A stretch of DNA of 64,000 nt from Mycolicibacterium bacteremicum. Its GTDB lineage: Bacteria; Actinomycetota; Actinomycetes; Mycobacteriales; Mycobacteriaceae. Every line of letters begins with the position of its first letter. Within the stretch, counting starts at the first letter, position 1. The DNA lies in contig NZ_CALUAE010000004.1 of the NCBI RefSeq assembly GCF_943913955.1, positions 51,676-115,675 of the forward strand, given 5' to 3'. The position numbers and the translations under genes are program-made. The notes under the pieces are model-generated. The model ran no database searches and was not told the origin of the DNA. It saw only the letters and a list, made by a program, of their open reading frames with translations. Positions 16,022-24,267 of the stretch are shown here, one piece after another.

Positions 16022-17433
16022 GCTTTCCCGATCACCTCGGTCGACGCGGCCGCGATGGGGCCAGGGTTGGGTCCGGTGGTGGGTCCGATCGGGCGGCGGG
16101 CCGCGTGGGAGATACGGACCAGGATGGCCAGCAGTACGTAGTTGGCCAGTAGCGAGGACCCGCCGTAGGACATCCACGGGGTGGTCAGTCCGGTCAGCGG
16201 GATCAGTTTGGTGACGCCCCCGACGACGATGAACAGCTGGATGGCCAGCGTCGAGGCCAGCCCGGCGGCCAGCAGTTTGCCGAAGCTGTCGCGTACCGCG
16301 ATCGCGGTACGCAGGCCGCGGGTGATCAGGATGGTGTAGAGCATGAGAACGCCTGCCAGACCGACCAATCCGAGTTCCTCGCCGATGGCGGCGATGATGA
16401 AATCGGTGGAGGCGGCGGGGACGGTGCCGGGTTGGCCGTTGCCCAGACCGGTGCCGAAGATGCCGCCGGTGGCGAAGCTGAACAGCGACTGCACCATCTG
16501 ATAGCCGGCGCCGTCGGGGTCGGCGAACGGGTCCAGCCAGTTCTGCACGCGCACCCGGACATGGCCGAACAACTGGTAGGCGATCACGCTGCCGACGGCG
16601 AACAGGCCCAGCCCGATGATCACCCAGGCCAACCGGTCGGTGGCGATGTAGAGCAGCACCAGGAACGAGGCGTACAGCAGAAGCGATGTGCCGAGGTCCT
16701 TTTCGAAGACCATCACACCCACCGAGGCGATCCAGGCCACCAGCAGCGGGGCCAGGTCGCGCGGCCGCGGCAGATCCACACCGAGCACATGCTTGCCGGC
16801 GTTGGTGAACAGTTCCCGCTTGGACACCAGCACCGCGGCGAAGAACGTCAGCAGCAGGATCTTGGAGAACTCGGCGGGCTGGATGGAGAAGCCCTCGAAC
16901 CGGATCCAGATCTTGGCGCCGTTCTGCTCGGAGAATCGCGACGGCAGCAATGCCGGGATCAGCAGCAGCACAAAGCCGACCAGTCCGCAGGTGTAGCCGT
17001 AACGGGCCAGCATGCGGTGGTCGTGCAGCACCGCCAGCACCGCCGCGAACGCGATCACACCGACCAGCGTCCACAGCATCTGCTGGGCGGCGTTCCCTCC
17101 GACGCTGTCCTGGCTCAGCTCGCGCTGGGCGAGGTCGAGCCGGTGGATCATGACCAGACCCAGGCCGTTGAGCAGCGCGACGACCGGCAGCAGCAGCGGG
17201 TCGGCGTACGGGGCGAAGCGCCGGATGGCCAGGTGCGCGCCGCCGAACAGGGCCAGATAGCCCAGCGTGTACTGCGCCAGATCCCAGTTGACGCCCTGCT
17301 CCTGGTTGGCCTCCACGATCAGCAGCGCCACGGTGGTGATCACCGCGGCGAAGACGAGCAGGCCCAGCTCGGCATTGCGCCGATTCGGCAGGGGTGGGGT
17401 GACGGAGACCGGTGACTGTGGCTCAGTGCTCAT
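16018..17433 (-). CDS. rodA: Peptidoglycan glycosyltransferase RodA (SEDS family)
   Basis: 471 residues from the ATG at 17433, which overlaps the pstP stop (ATGA); an in-frame GTG lies 15 bases upstream. It has about 12 transmembrane helices and the SEDS signatures QPAEFSKI (residues about 190) and the catalytic-Asp region WLDPFADPDGAGYQMVQS, plus GEELGLVG near the C-terminus. SEDS proteins polymerise lipid II and pair with class B PBPs; the immediate PbpA partner supports this. It is a membrane enzyme of lateral/polar wall growth. Confidence 0.95.
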   Translation of the reverse strand: MSTEPQSPVSVTPPLPNRRNAELGLLVFAAVITTVALLIVEANQEQGVNWDLAQYTLGYLALFGGAHLAIRRFAPYADPLLLPVVALLNGLGLVMIHRLDLAQRELSQDSVGGNAAQQMLWTLVGVIAFAAVLAVLHDHRMLARYGYTCGLVGFVLLLIPALLPSRFSEQNGAKIWIRFEGFSIQPAEFSKILLLTFFAAVLVSKRELFTNAGKHVLGVDLPRPRDLAPLLVAWIASVGVMVFEKDLGTSLLLYASFLVLLYIATDRLAWVIIGLGLFAVGSVIAYQLFGHVRVRVQNWLDPFADPDGAGYQMVQSLFSFATGGIFGTGLGNGQPGTVPAASTDFIIAAIGEELGLVGLAGVLMLYTILITRGLRTAIAVRDSFGKLLAAGLASTLAIQLFIVVGGVTKLIPLTGLTTPWMSYGGSSLLANYVLLAILVRISHAARRPIGPTTGPNPGPIAAASTEVIGKA

Positions 17434-18968
17434 GACGCGGTCCGGCAATTGGTGCCCGGCTCCGGCGGTGGGGGCGGCAGTGCCGTGACGGTGTTCGACG
17501 GTGTCGGGCTGGGGCTGGGCGCGCTCCGCGGCGGGGCCGGGGTGACCGGGGTCTCGGGGGCGGGCTCGCCGGTCCGGGTGGTGGCCGGCGGCGGCGTGCT
17601 CGGGCGCGGGGCACCGGAGGTGGGGGCGGCGGCGGTCGCGGCCGGCGGACGGGAGGTGGGCGCCGGGCTCGGCCTGGTGGTGGGGCTCGCGGTCTTGGTC
17701 GGCACCGTGCAGATGGGCAGCAACGAGGTGCGCGACAGTTCGTTGATCTGGCGGATCGCGTCATCCAGGGTGCCGGACGGCAGACCGGCGGTGACCTGGG
17801 CGCGCTCGGATTCGCGGATGTCGTCGACGCCGAGCAGTTCGCAGTCCAGGGCATCCTTGGACTGACCGAAGCTGATCAGGGACAGTTCATTTCGGGTGTT
17901 GAGGCACCCGACCAGGAACGGCTCCTGCAGGGACAGGCCCAGAAAGGAGCCCTGCACACCGCGCATGATGGCGACGGTGCCGTCCTGTTCACTGACGTAA
18001 TAGTTGTTGCGAATGATCTCGCGGGCGATGGCCAGCCCCGCCACCACTACCAGCAGGACCACCACGGCGGCGATCCACATCCGGCGCTTGGAGCGGGGCG
18101 GGCGTTGCTCCTCGGGTTGGGTGACAACCCTTTTCGGCTGATTGCGCTTCGGGTTGAACGCCGAGGCCCGGCCGGCCGCGGTGTTCGGAGGCGCGGTGTC
18201 GTTGTCCTCACCGGAGACGGCGCCGGCCAGGATCGGCTGCGTCTGCCCGTAGTCGTAGTCGACGACGTCGGCGACCACCACGGTCACGTTGTCCGGGCCG
18301 CCACCGCGCAGGGCGAGTTCGATGAGGCGGTCCGCGGCATCGGTGACATCGGGGATCTGCAGCGCCTCGGCGATGGTCTCCTGACTGACCGGGTCGGACA
18401 GGCCGTCCGAGCAGAGCAGATAGCGGTCGCCGACCCGGGCCTCGCGCATGATCAGCGTCGGCTCGACCTCGTGGCCGGTGAGCGCCTTCATGATGAGCGA
18501 ACGCTGCGGGTGGCTGTGTGCCTCCTCGGCGGTGATGCGGCCCTCGTCGACCAGCGTCTGGACGAAGGTGTCGTCCTTGGTGATCTGGGTCAGCTCGCCG
18601 TCGCGCATCAGGTAGCCCCGGGAGTCGCCGATGTGCACCAGCCCCAACCGGCCGCCGGCGAACAGGATCGCGGTCAGCGTGGTGCCCATGCCCTCGAGCT
18701 CGGGATCGGCCTCGACGTGTGCGGCGATGGCCGAGTTGCCCTCGTGCACCGCCACATTCAGCTTGTTCAGCAGGTCGCCGCCGGGCTCGTCGTCGTCGAG
18801 GTGGGCCAGCGCGGCGATCACCAGTTGCGAGGCGACCTCACCGGCGGCGTGGCCACCCATCCCGTCGGCCAGCGCCAGCAACCGGGCCCCGGCGTACACC
18901 GAGTCCTCGTTGTTGGCGCGCACCAATCCGCGATCACTACGCGCTGCATAACGCAATACGAGTGTCAC
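17430..18968 (-). CDS. pstP: Serine/threonine phosphatase PstP (PP2C)
   Basis: 512 residues. The N-terminal PP2C domain has RSDRGLVRANNEDS, D38 in ALADGMGGHAAGE, MGTTLTA, HIGDSRGYL and GGPDNVTVVVADV, the metal-binding aspartates of the family. One transmembrane helix (MWIAAVVVLLVVVAGLAIA, about 296-315) and an extracellular domain follow. The last ~90 residues are a Pro/Thr/Ser-rich, low-complexity tail. PstP reverses phosphorylation by PknA and PknB and dephosphorylates wall regulators. It overlaps fhaB and rodA by four bases each. Confidence 0.97.
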   Translation of the reverse strand: MTLVLRYAARSDRGLVRANNEDSVYAGARLLALADGMGGHAAGEVASQLVIAALAHLDDDEPGGDLLNKLNVAVHEGNSAIAAHVEADPELEGMGTTLTAILFAGGRLGLVHIGDSRGYLMRDGELTQITKDDTFVQTLVDEGRITAEEAHSHPQRSLIMKALTGHEVEPTLIMREARVGDRYLLCSDGLSDPVSQETIAEALQIPDVTDAADRLIELALRGGGPDNVTVVVADVVDYDYGQTQPILAGAVSGEDNDTAPPNTAAGRASAFNPKRNQPKRVVTQPEEQRPPRSKRRMWIAAVVVLLVVVAGLAIAREIIRNNYYVSEQDGTVAIMRGVQGSFLGLSLQEPFLVGCLNTRNELSLISFGQSKDALDCELLGVDDIRESERAQVTAGLPSGTLDDAIRQINELSRTSLLPICTVPTKTASPTTRPSPAPTSRPPAATAAAPTSGAPRPSTPPPATTRTGEPAPETPVTPAPPRSAPSPSPTPSNTVTALPPPPPEPGTNCRTAS

Positions 18969-19432
18969 GGGCGCAGCTCGATCACCGTTTTGCCGATCCG
19001 TACCGGCGTCCCCATCGGAACCCTTACCGCCGTAGTCACCTTCGCCCTGTCAAGGTATGTACCGTTGGTCGATCCTAGGTCCTCGACATACCATTCCGAG
19101 CCCCGCGGAGACAGCCTGGCGTGCCGTGTCGATGCGTAATCGTCGGTGAGGACCAGCGTGGAGTCGTCGGCGCGGCCGATCAGCACCGGTTGGCTGCCCA
19201 GGGTGATCCGGGTACCGGCCAGTGCCCCCTCGGTGACGACCATGTGCCGGGCGATATGGCGGCGGTCGCCCCGGGGCAGCAGCGACCCGCGGAGGGCCAG
19301 ACCGCGGCGCACCATCACCGCGCCAGTCGGCGCATAGATGTCGGTGCGCAGGATGCGCAGCACCGACCAGATGAACAGCCACAGCAGCAAAAGGAATCCG
19401 ACGCGGGTCAGCTGCAGTACTAGGCCCTGCAT
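18965..19432 (-). CDS. fhaB: FHA-domain protein FhaB (FipA)
   Basis: 155 residues. One N-terminal transmembrane helix (QLTRVGFLLLLWLFIWSVLRIL) precedes a C-terminal forkhead-associated domain with IGRADDSTLVLTDDYASTRHARL and YVEDLGSTNGTYLD, whose Arg, Ser, His and Asn bind phosphothreonine. FhaB bridges FtsZ and FtsQ when phosphorylated by PknA and binds RodA and PbpA partners in the same operon. It is probably the first gene of the five-gene overlapping run (fhaB-pstP-rodA-pbpA-pknA). Confidence 0.95.
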   Translation of the reverse strand: MQGLVLQLTRVGFLLLLWLFIWSVLRILRTDIYAPTGAVMVRRGLALRGSLLPRGDRRHIARHMVVTEGALAGTRITLGSQPVLIGRADDSTLVLTDDYASTRHARLSPRGSEWYVEDLGSTNGTYLDRAKVTTAVRVPMGTPVRIGKTVIELRP

Positions 19433-19577
19433 CTGACGTCCTCTCCATCGCGCTGCGCTGTCGCGGACACGATACTGGGACCGGTGGTGATGCGCGGATG
19501 AAGCGTGCCGCCCGACGCCGGACTGTTACTCCGAGGCACCTGGGGCACGACCTCGCTCGCCCCAGAATCCCGGACGA

Positions 19578-21005
19578 TCAGTGGACCCGGACGATGATCT
19601 CGGAGTGGCCCAGCCGGATCACGTCACCGTCGGCGAGCTGCCACTCCTGTACCGGGGCGTTGTTCACCGTGGTGCCGTTGGTGGAGTTCAGGTCCGACAG
19701 CAGGGCGACCTGTCCGTCCCAGCGGATCTCCAGGTGCCGGCGCGAGACGCCGGTGTCGGGCAACCGGAACTGCGCATCCTGGCCGCGGCCGATGACGTTG
19801 GCGCCCTCGCGCAGCTGGTAGGTGCGGCCGCTGCCGTCGTCGAGCTGCAGGGTCACCTGCGCGGCGGCGCCGTAGCCACCTGCGTACCCGGCGGGCTGCT
19901 GCTGGCCGTAGTCCTGTTGCCCGTAGTCCTGTTGCCCGTAGTCCTGCTGGCCGTAGTCCTGCTGCCCGTAATCCTGCTGACCGTAGCCGCCGTCGCCGTA
20001 GCCGCCCTGGGCCGGCGGTTCGCCGTAGCGGCCGTAGTCGGGCCCGGCCGGAGCGGCCGGGGGAGCGGCGTAATCGGCACGGCCGTACTGCTGGCCGCCG
20101 TAACCGCCCTGATCGGGGTAGCCACCCTGGTCGGGGTAGTTCGGCGCCGGGGGAGCCGGCGGGCGGCCCTGGGCGCCGTAGCCCTCATCCTGGCGCGGGC
20201 GGCCGTAGTCGTAGTCGCCGTATCCCGGGGGCGGCGCGGCCGGCGGGGCGCCGGCGGGCTGGCCGTATCCGGCGGGCGGCTGCTGCGGGCGGTAGCCCTG
20301 GTCGGGGTAGCCACCCTGGGCGGGGGGCTGCTGTCCGTATCCGGCCGGCGGTCGCTGATCGTAGGACGGCGGCGGGTAGCCCTGGTCGTAACCACCCTGG
20401 TCCGGGTAGCCGCCCTGGCGCTGCTGGTACCCCTGGTCGGGGTAGCCGCCCTGGTCCTGCGGGTAGCCGCCGCGCTGGTCGTCCTGCTGGCGGTACCGGT
20501 CGTCGTACTGGTCGTCGCCGGGCCGACCCTGTCCCTGGCCGCGGTAGCTCGGATTGTCGGTCATCGCTGGTACTCCTGGTTCTGCGCCTGCCGCGCGGTT
20601 GCGTTCTGCTGGGGCGGGGTCGCCGGTGGTCGAGTCGGGGTTGACCGCTCCACGGGTGCGGAACTGGCCGGTGTGCAGGCTCGGCGATGGCGCAAACCTG
20701 ACGACAACATCGCCATAAGTTTGCCACCCCTGGTCATGAATGAAACCTGCCAGGTGACGGGCAAACGTCGTCGATGTGCGGACCGGGTCGGCGCTCACCT
20801 TCTGGTAGTCAGTCTCACTGAGGGTAATGACGTATTCATTGGGAGCCAAGACGCGGCCACCACCCACATCACGGGCGTGGGTCTCGGCCTCGCGGCGCAG
20901 CAGCGCCTCGACCTCCTGCGGGACGATGGACCCGCCGAACACCCGGGCGAAGGCATCACCGACGGTCGACTCGAGGCGTCGCTCGATACGGTCTGCCAGA
21001 CCCAT
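19578..21005 (-). CDS. fhaA: FHA-domain protein FhaA
   Basis: 475 residues from the ATG at 21005 (MGLADRIERRLE), the conserved mycobacterial N-terminus; upstream codons are unlikely to be used. Residues 1-120 are the DUF3662 domain (GDAFARVFGGSIVPQEVEALLRREAE). A central disordered stretch of about 230 residues is rich in Gly, Tyr, Gln, Pro and Asp with GGYPDQG- and YGQQD-type repeats. The C-terminal FHA domain (NVIGRGQDAQFRLPDTGVSRRHLEI ... LNSTNGTTVN) binds phosphothreonine. FhaA is a PknB substrate that binds the pseudokinase domain of MviN (MurJ) and tunes peptidoglycan export. It is followed by fhaB after 145 bases. Confidence 0.95.
   Translation of the reverse strand: MGLADRIERRLESTVGDAFARVFGGSIVPQEVEALLRREAETHARDVGGGRVLAPNEYVITLSETDYQKVSADPVRTSTTFARHLAGFIHDQGWQTYGDVVVRFAPSPSLHTGQFRTRGAVNPDSTTGDPAPAERNRAAGAEPGVPAMTDNPSYRGQGQGRPGDDQYDDRYRQQDDQRGGYPQDQGGYPDQGYQQRQGGYPDQGGYDQGYPPPSYDQRPPAGYGQQPPAQGGYPDQGYRPQQPPAGYGQPAGAPPAAPPPGYGDYDYGRPRQDEGYGAQGRPPAPPAPNYPDQGGYPDQGGYGGQQYGRADYAAPPAAPAGPDYGRYGEPPAQGGYGDGGYGQQDYGQQDYGQQDYGQQDYGQQDYGQQQPAGYAGGYGAAAQVTLQLDDGSGRTYQLREGANVIGRGQDAQFRLPDTGVSRRHLEIRWDGQVALLSDLNSTNGTTVNNAPVQEWQLADGDVIRLGHSEIIVRVH
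19908..19982 (-). repeat. Five 15-bp tandem repeats within fhaA (YGQQD units)
   Basis: Five head-to-tail units of the form GTAGTCCTGYTGSCC (plus strand) encode five consecutive YGQQD pentapeptides. Units differ at wobble positions only. Such in-frame units can change copy number by slippage without breaking the FHA domain. Confidence 0.85.
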
Positions 21006-21171
21006 ATCACCGCCCTGTCCGTCGTCGAATGCCTGCGCTGCGTGTCGCTCTGGCCACACTGCTCACAGGCATGTTATCGGCCCATCCGCGCAATACGTGA
21101 CCAACAGATCTCTGAGAATCCAATAGCGGCAGGTCAGAAAGCTCGCGCGGATCGCAGTCGGGGCCGTGCGG

Positions 21172-21218
21172 GTGACGTTTCTGCGCTCTGTGGGGCCGCG
21201 AGACCGCAGAAATGTCAC
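21172..21218. repeat. Intergenic inverted repeat upstream of tRNA-Leu
   Basis: GTGACGTTTCTGCG (21172-21185) and CGCAGAAATGTCAC (21205-21218) pair with one mismatch. It belongs to a group of similar palindromes in this window that begin GTGACG or TGACTCTGCG. Confidence 0.6.
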
Positions 21219-21275
21219 TCTCACGTCCGGTTTTGGGTCCGGTGGGCCCGTGGTGATAATGTTGCGCGGTCGCTC

Positions 21276-21358
21276 GGGCGAGTGGCGGAATGGCAGACGC
21301 GCTGGCTTCAGGTGCCAGTGTCCTTCGGGACGTGGGGGTTCAAGTCCCCCTTCGCCCA
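21276..21358 (+). tRNA. leuT: tRNA-Leu (anticodon CAG)
   Basis: 83 bases fold as a class II tRNA: acceptor GGGCGAG with TTCGCCC and discriminator A; D-arm GCGGAATGGCAGACGCGC; anticodon stem CTGGC/GCCAG around loop TTCAGGT with CAG at 21309-21311; a long variable arm GTCC-TTCG-GGAC; and T-arm GGGGG-TTCAAGT-CCCCC. CA follows the discriminator. The long variable arm and anticodon fix the identity as leucine. It lies upstream of a strong terminator and next to fhaA as in other mycobacteria. Confidence 0.97.
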
Positions 21359-21364
21359 CACAGT

Positions 21365-21401
21365 GCACACAGGGCCTCGGATCATCCGGGGCCCTGTGTG
21401 C
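21365..21401 (+). terminator. Terminator of tRNA-Leu
   Basis: GCACACAGGGCC (21365-21376) and GGCCCTGTGTGC (21390-21401) form a perfect 12-bp stem with an inner CGG/CCG extension. It begins seven bases after the tRNA. Confidence 0.85.
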
Positions 21402-21413
21402 TTTCCAGGCTCG

Positions 21414-21472
21414 GCGAGAGTGACGTTTCGGTGGTCTGCGCCGCCGAATGACGACCACAACGTCACTCTCGC
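21414..21472. repeat. Intergenic inverted repeat downstream of tRNA-Leu
   Basis: GCGAGAGTGACGTT (21414-21427) and AACGTCACTCTCGC (21459-21472) are perfect 14-bp complements. The core GTGACGTTTC is shared with the palindrome on the other side of the tRNA, so the tRNA is bracketed by two members of one repeat type. Confidence 0.65.
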
Positions 21473-21554
21473 GACGTCCCGAATTGGTGCACGATCCCTC
21501 GGCGCAGCCCGCTTAGGCTTGAACCCGAACCGGAACGGAGGGAGGGCATTCGAC

Positions 21555-21851
21555 ATGGGCGAGAAGCTGACGGTCGACCCGGCGGCGTTGACGACCGCGA
21601 GCACCGCCTTTACCCGGGCGCAGGGACAGCTGGCCGGGCTGGGCGCCGACAGCCCGCTCGCCGATGCCGCCGGCGTGGGGCAGCTGCAGACCGCGGATGC
21701 CTGCCGCGCCGCGCAGTCCGCGATCGCCGATGCGACCACCGCGCTGGCCGAGGCGGCCGGCAGCTACGGGAAGAATCTCGGCGCGGCGGCCGACCGGTAC
21801 GAGATGCAGGACGAGACGGCCGCGGCGGCGCTCAACTCGTCAGTTCGGTGA
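21555..21851 (+). CDS. EspC-family type VII secretion target
   Basis: 98 residues from the ATG at 21555 with GGAGGG upstream. The protein is all-helical, Ala-rich, and shaped like the EspC/DUF2580 family: LTVDPAALTTASTAFTRAQGQLAGL, a turn, then ADACRAAQSAIADATTALAEAAGSYGKNLGAAADRYEMQDETAAAAL. The C-terminal YEMQD fits the YxxxD/E secretion signal of type VII substrates. It probably is exported by an ESX system. Its stop overlaps by 20 bases the stop of the lipoprotein gene on the other strand. Confidence 0.75.
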   Translation: MGEKLTVDPAALTTASTAFTRAQGQLAGLGADSPLADAAGVGQLQTADACRAAQSAIADATTALAEAAGSYGKNLGAAADRYEMQDETAAAALNSSVR

Positions 21852-22380
21852 CGATGTCCTCACGGTCGCCCTCGCTGTGCTCGCCGGCGTTGCGGCACTC
21901 GCCGTAGATGTCGACCACCCCGCGGTCGGCGATGTCGGGATGCGCGGAGACGATCGCCATCACCTCACCCTTGTGCAGCGCCCGGCCGTGCGGCTGCTGC
22001 CCGGGCGGCGGACCATCGGCGAAGCCGTCGGCCTGCAGTGCGGTGATGATCTGGTCGAGGTAGGCCTGCTTGTCCGTCCCGGCCGGGAAGGTGAACCCGA
22101 TGCCGACGTTCCCGCGGAACGGGGCCACCCCCTGATCGGTGCACGCGTCGAAGTAGTAGCGCGCGCCGCTGAGGCGCAGACCCACCGACTGCACCAGCCG
22201 CTTGGCCGGGTCGATCACCTGGGCGCGGGTCTGCTCGTCGCTCATGGCCGGGCCGTCCAGATCGGCGTCGGATCCCATCGCGCATCCTCCTAGCAGTAGT
22301 GCACCGACGACGGCGGTGGCGGTCAGCGCCCCGCGGCGTCGGGCGCGGTCAGTACTGATGGTCTTGGGTGACGGTGCCAC
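21832..22380 (-). CDS. Putative lipoprotein of unknown function
   Basis: 182 residues if started at the GTG at 22380, which has GGAAGG seven bases upstream; the open frame continues to an ATG at 22398 without a ribosome site. A signal peptide ends in a lipobox (VVGALLLGGC, Cys about residue 28), so the protein is likely lipid-anchored on the outer face of the membrane. The mature part has a helical region and TFPAGTDKQAYLDQIITALQADGF. I do not recognise the family. It begins inside the 3' end of the DUF1023 gene, so the two are cotranscribed and probably functionally linked. Confidence 0.75.
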   Translation of the reverse strand: MAPSPKTISTDRARRRGALTATAVVGALLLGGCAMGSDADLDGPAMSDEQTRAQVIDPAKRLVQSVGLRLSGARYYFDACTDQGVAPFRGNVGIGFTFPAGTDKQAYLDQIITALQADGFADGPPPGQQPHGRALHKGEVMAIVSAHPDIADRGVVDIYGECRNAGEHSEGDREDIVTELTS

Positions 22381-24175
22381 GGTCGCCTTCCGGGTCATTG
22401 AGTTCGGGTGTGCCGGGGATCGGAGTGTCCCAGTCGGGCAGGTCGATCGGGGGCAGTCCGGGCAGATCGAGCACATCGGGCAAGCCGATGTGCGGCTGCC
22501 GGCGACCCTCGGCGGTCAGCCCGTTGTCGGCCAGTGTCGACCCGTCGCCGTTGGCGATATCGGTCATGGCCCGCAGGGACTCGCTGCCCACGACGTAGTA
22601 GCGCGAGTGGTCGTCGAAACTCGGGAGCCCACTGCGGCCCGGCACCTCGGCATCGAAGCGCGTCGACCCGAAACCGGCGCCGGCCGGATCGGTACCCAGA
22701 CCGGCCTCCAGGCCCAGCGGGTAGTTCAGCTCGCGGTTGATGATGTCGGGTAGTGGCCCGGCCTGACCGAGCCAGCTGACCGGGTCGCTGGACGCGGCAC
22801 CGACGTAGACCTGGCCGCCCTCGGGGAGATGGAAGTCGGCGGCACTGGTGGCCAGATCCGTTCCCGGACTGCCGATCAGCACCGCATTGTCGGCGCGCAT
22901 ACCGCTGCCGGCAAAGGCGTCGGCCACCGTGGTGGACCCGTAGGAGTGTCCGATCACGGTGACATTGGACGGCCCGCCGGCATGAGTTGCACTGAGCCCG
23001 TTGACATCGGCGGCCAGCAGCTCACCACCGGACCGTGCGAGCCACGGGGTGGCGATGCGGGGATCGGTCGGGCTGTCGGGTGCGTCGTATCCCATCCAGG
23101 CGATCACCGATGTCGACTCGTCGGGATCACCCTTGCGCATCTGGTCGTACAGGTTGGTGGCGTTGTCGCCTTCCAGCCAGCCGTCGCGGACACTGCTCCC
23201 GGTGCCGGGCACCACGACGGCGGTGTTCTGGGCCCTGTCCGGGTTGCCGATCGCCACCGCCGCCTTGCCCTGGCCGTGGTACGCCAACGGGTCATAGGCC
23301 CACAGCATCACCGGACGGTCCTCGATACCCTTGTCCGCCATGGTCTCCAGGCCCTGCTGGGTCTTGACGGCGTTGGTGTAGCGGGTGGCGTCGGCCGAAC
23401 TGAGCCCGTATCGACCGGGGTCGGCCAGCACCGCATCCGCGGACACCCCGTGTGCGGTGGCCGCATCCCGGACGCGGGCCAGGTCGTCACCCAGCACGGC
23501 CTGGTTGACCGCGTCCCGCGCCTCGGCCGGGATCCCGTTGAGGTTGCCCAATTCCGGTGGGTGTGCGGCGATCAGCTCGGAGCGTTCGGCATCACTGAGC
23601 GAATCCCACCACTTCTTGACGTCCTCGGGTGCGGTGCCGGGCGGCGGCAGTTGTCGGGGGTCGCCCAGCGTGCCCGCCGGGGTCTGCGGGACCGGGCCAC
23701 CCAGCGCGGCGGTGACCCCCGCGGCGGTCTGTGCGTCGATCTCGGCGAAGACGGCGAGCAGCTTCTGCAGGACGGCCGTCCAGGCCGGTGCCAGCAGCCG
23801 CAGGATCGGCGGCGCCGGGGGAGGGGTGGCGGTCCCGTCGTCGGCCACCTGCCAGCCGACGGCACGCAACATCTCGACGACGGAGAGCAACCCGGTCCGG
23901 GTGAACGACAGCTGGGTACCGCCGGAACGCAACACCTGCTGCAGCGCCGAGAGCCGCGCGCGCAGTTCCTCCTGGCGGTCGAGGTTCTGCTCGGCCTTGA
24001 GGATCGCGGCCCGCGCGGCCTGCCCCTGCCACCACGAGCGCATCGTCGCCAGCGCCTGGCGCTGGGTCGTCAGCACCGAATCCAGCGCCGCGATCTTGCC
24101 GCCGAGGTCGGCCGCCGCGGTCAGCAACCGGTCGGGCCGGGACGCCTCCACCGTGGACACCGTCACCGACAACAT
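22349..24175 (-). CDS. DUF1023 alpha/beta hydrolase with N-terminal WXG100-like helical domain
   Basis: 608 residues. Residues 1-110 are a helical hairpin-like domain with MRSWWQGQAARAA in the middle, similar in layout to WXG100 proteins. The C-terminal half is the DUF1023 fold: WAYDPLAYHGQGKAAVAIGNPDRAQNTAVVVPGTGSSV, the nucleophile elbow VIGHSYGSTTV and ALR/GSPG loops, with candidate Asp and His (DDHSRYYV) after it. Such proteins in actinobacteria are predicted lipases/esterases and are often linked to type VII secretion. The tail is Pro-rich. It heads an operon with the lipoprotein and faces an EspC-like gene. Confidence 0.85.
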   Translation of the reverse strand: MLSVTVSTVEASRPDRLLTAAADLGGKIAALDSVLTTQRQALATMRSWWQGQAARAAILKAEQNLDRQEELRARLSALQQVLRSGGTQLSFTRTGLLSVVEMLRAVGWQVADDGTATPPPAPPILRLLAPAWTAVLQKLLAVFAEIDAQTAAGVTAALGGPVPQTPAGTLGDPRQLPPPGTAPEDVKKWWDSLSDAERSELIAAHPPELGNLNGIPAEARDAVNQAVLGDDLARVRDAATAHGVSADAVLADPGRYGLSSADATRYTNAVKTQQGLETMADKGIEDRPVMLWAYDPLAYHGQGKAAVAIGNPDRAQNTAVVVPGTGSSVRDGWLEGDNATNLYDQMRKGDPDESTSVIAWMGYDAPDSPTDPRIATPWLARSGGELLAADVNGLSATHAGGPSNVTVIGHSYGSTTVADAFAGSGMRADNAVLIGSPGTDLATSAADFHLPEGGQVYVGAASSDPVSWLGQAGPLPDIINRELNYPLGLEAGLGTDPAGAGFGSTRFDAEVPGRSGLPSFDDHSRYYVVGSESLRAMTDIANGDGSTLADNGLTAEGRRQPHIGLPDVLDLPGLPPIDLPDWDTPIPGTPELNDPEGDRGTVTQDHQY

Positions 24176-24267
24176 CGACCCCCTCCGCCGAATTCATCCT
24201 CCCACGGTGCGCCGGGCCGCCCCGGCACCAATTCGCCGCCGGTGATCCGGCCCGTAGGGTCGATACG

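Noticed and set aside
19908..19982. CRISPR-like array
   Set aside because: The repeats are only 15 bp, have no spacers and are in frame with fhaA as YGQQD units.
21076..21172. Another tRNA or small RNA upstream of tRNA-Leu
   Set aside because: No cloverleaf could be folded; only the palindrome at 21172-21218 stands out.
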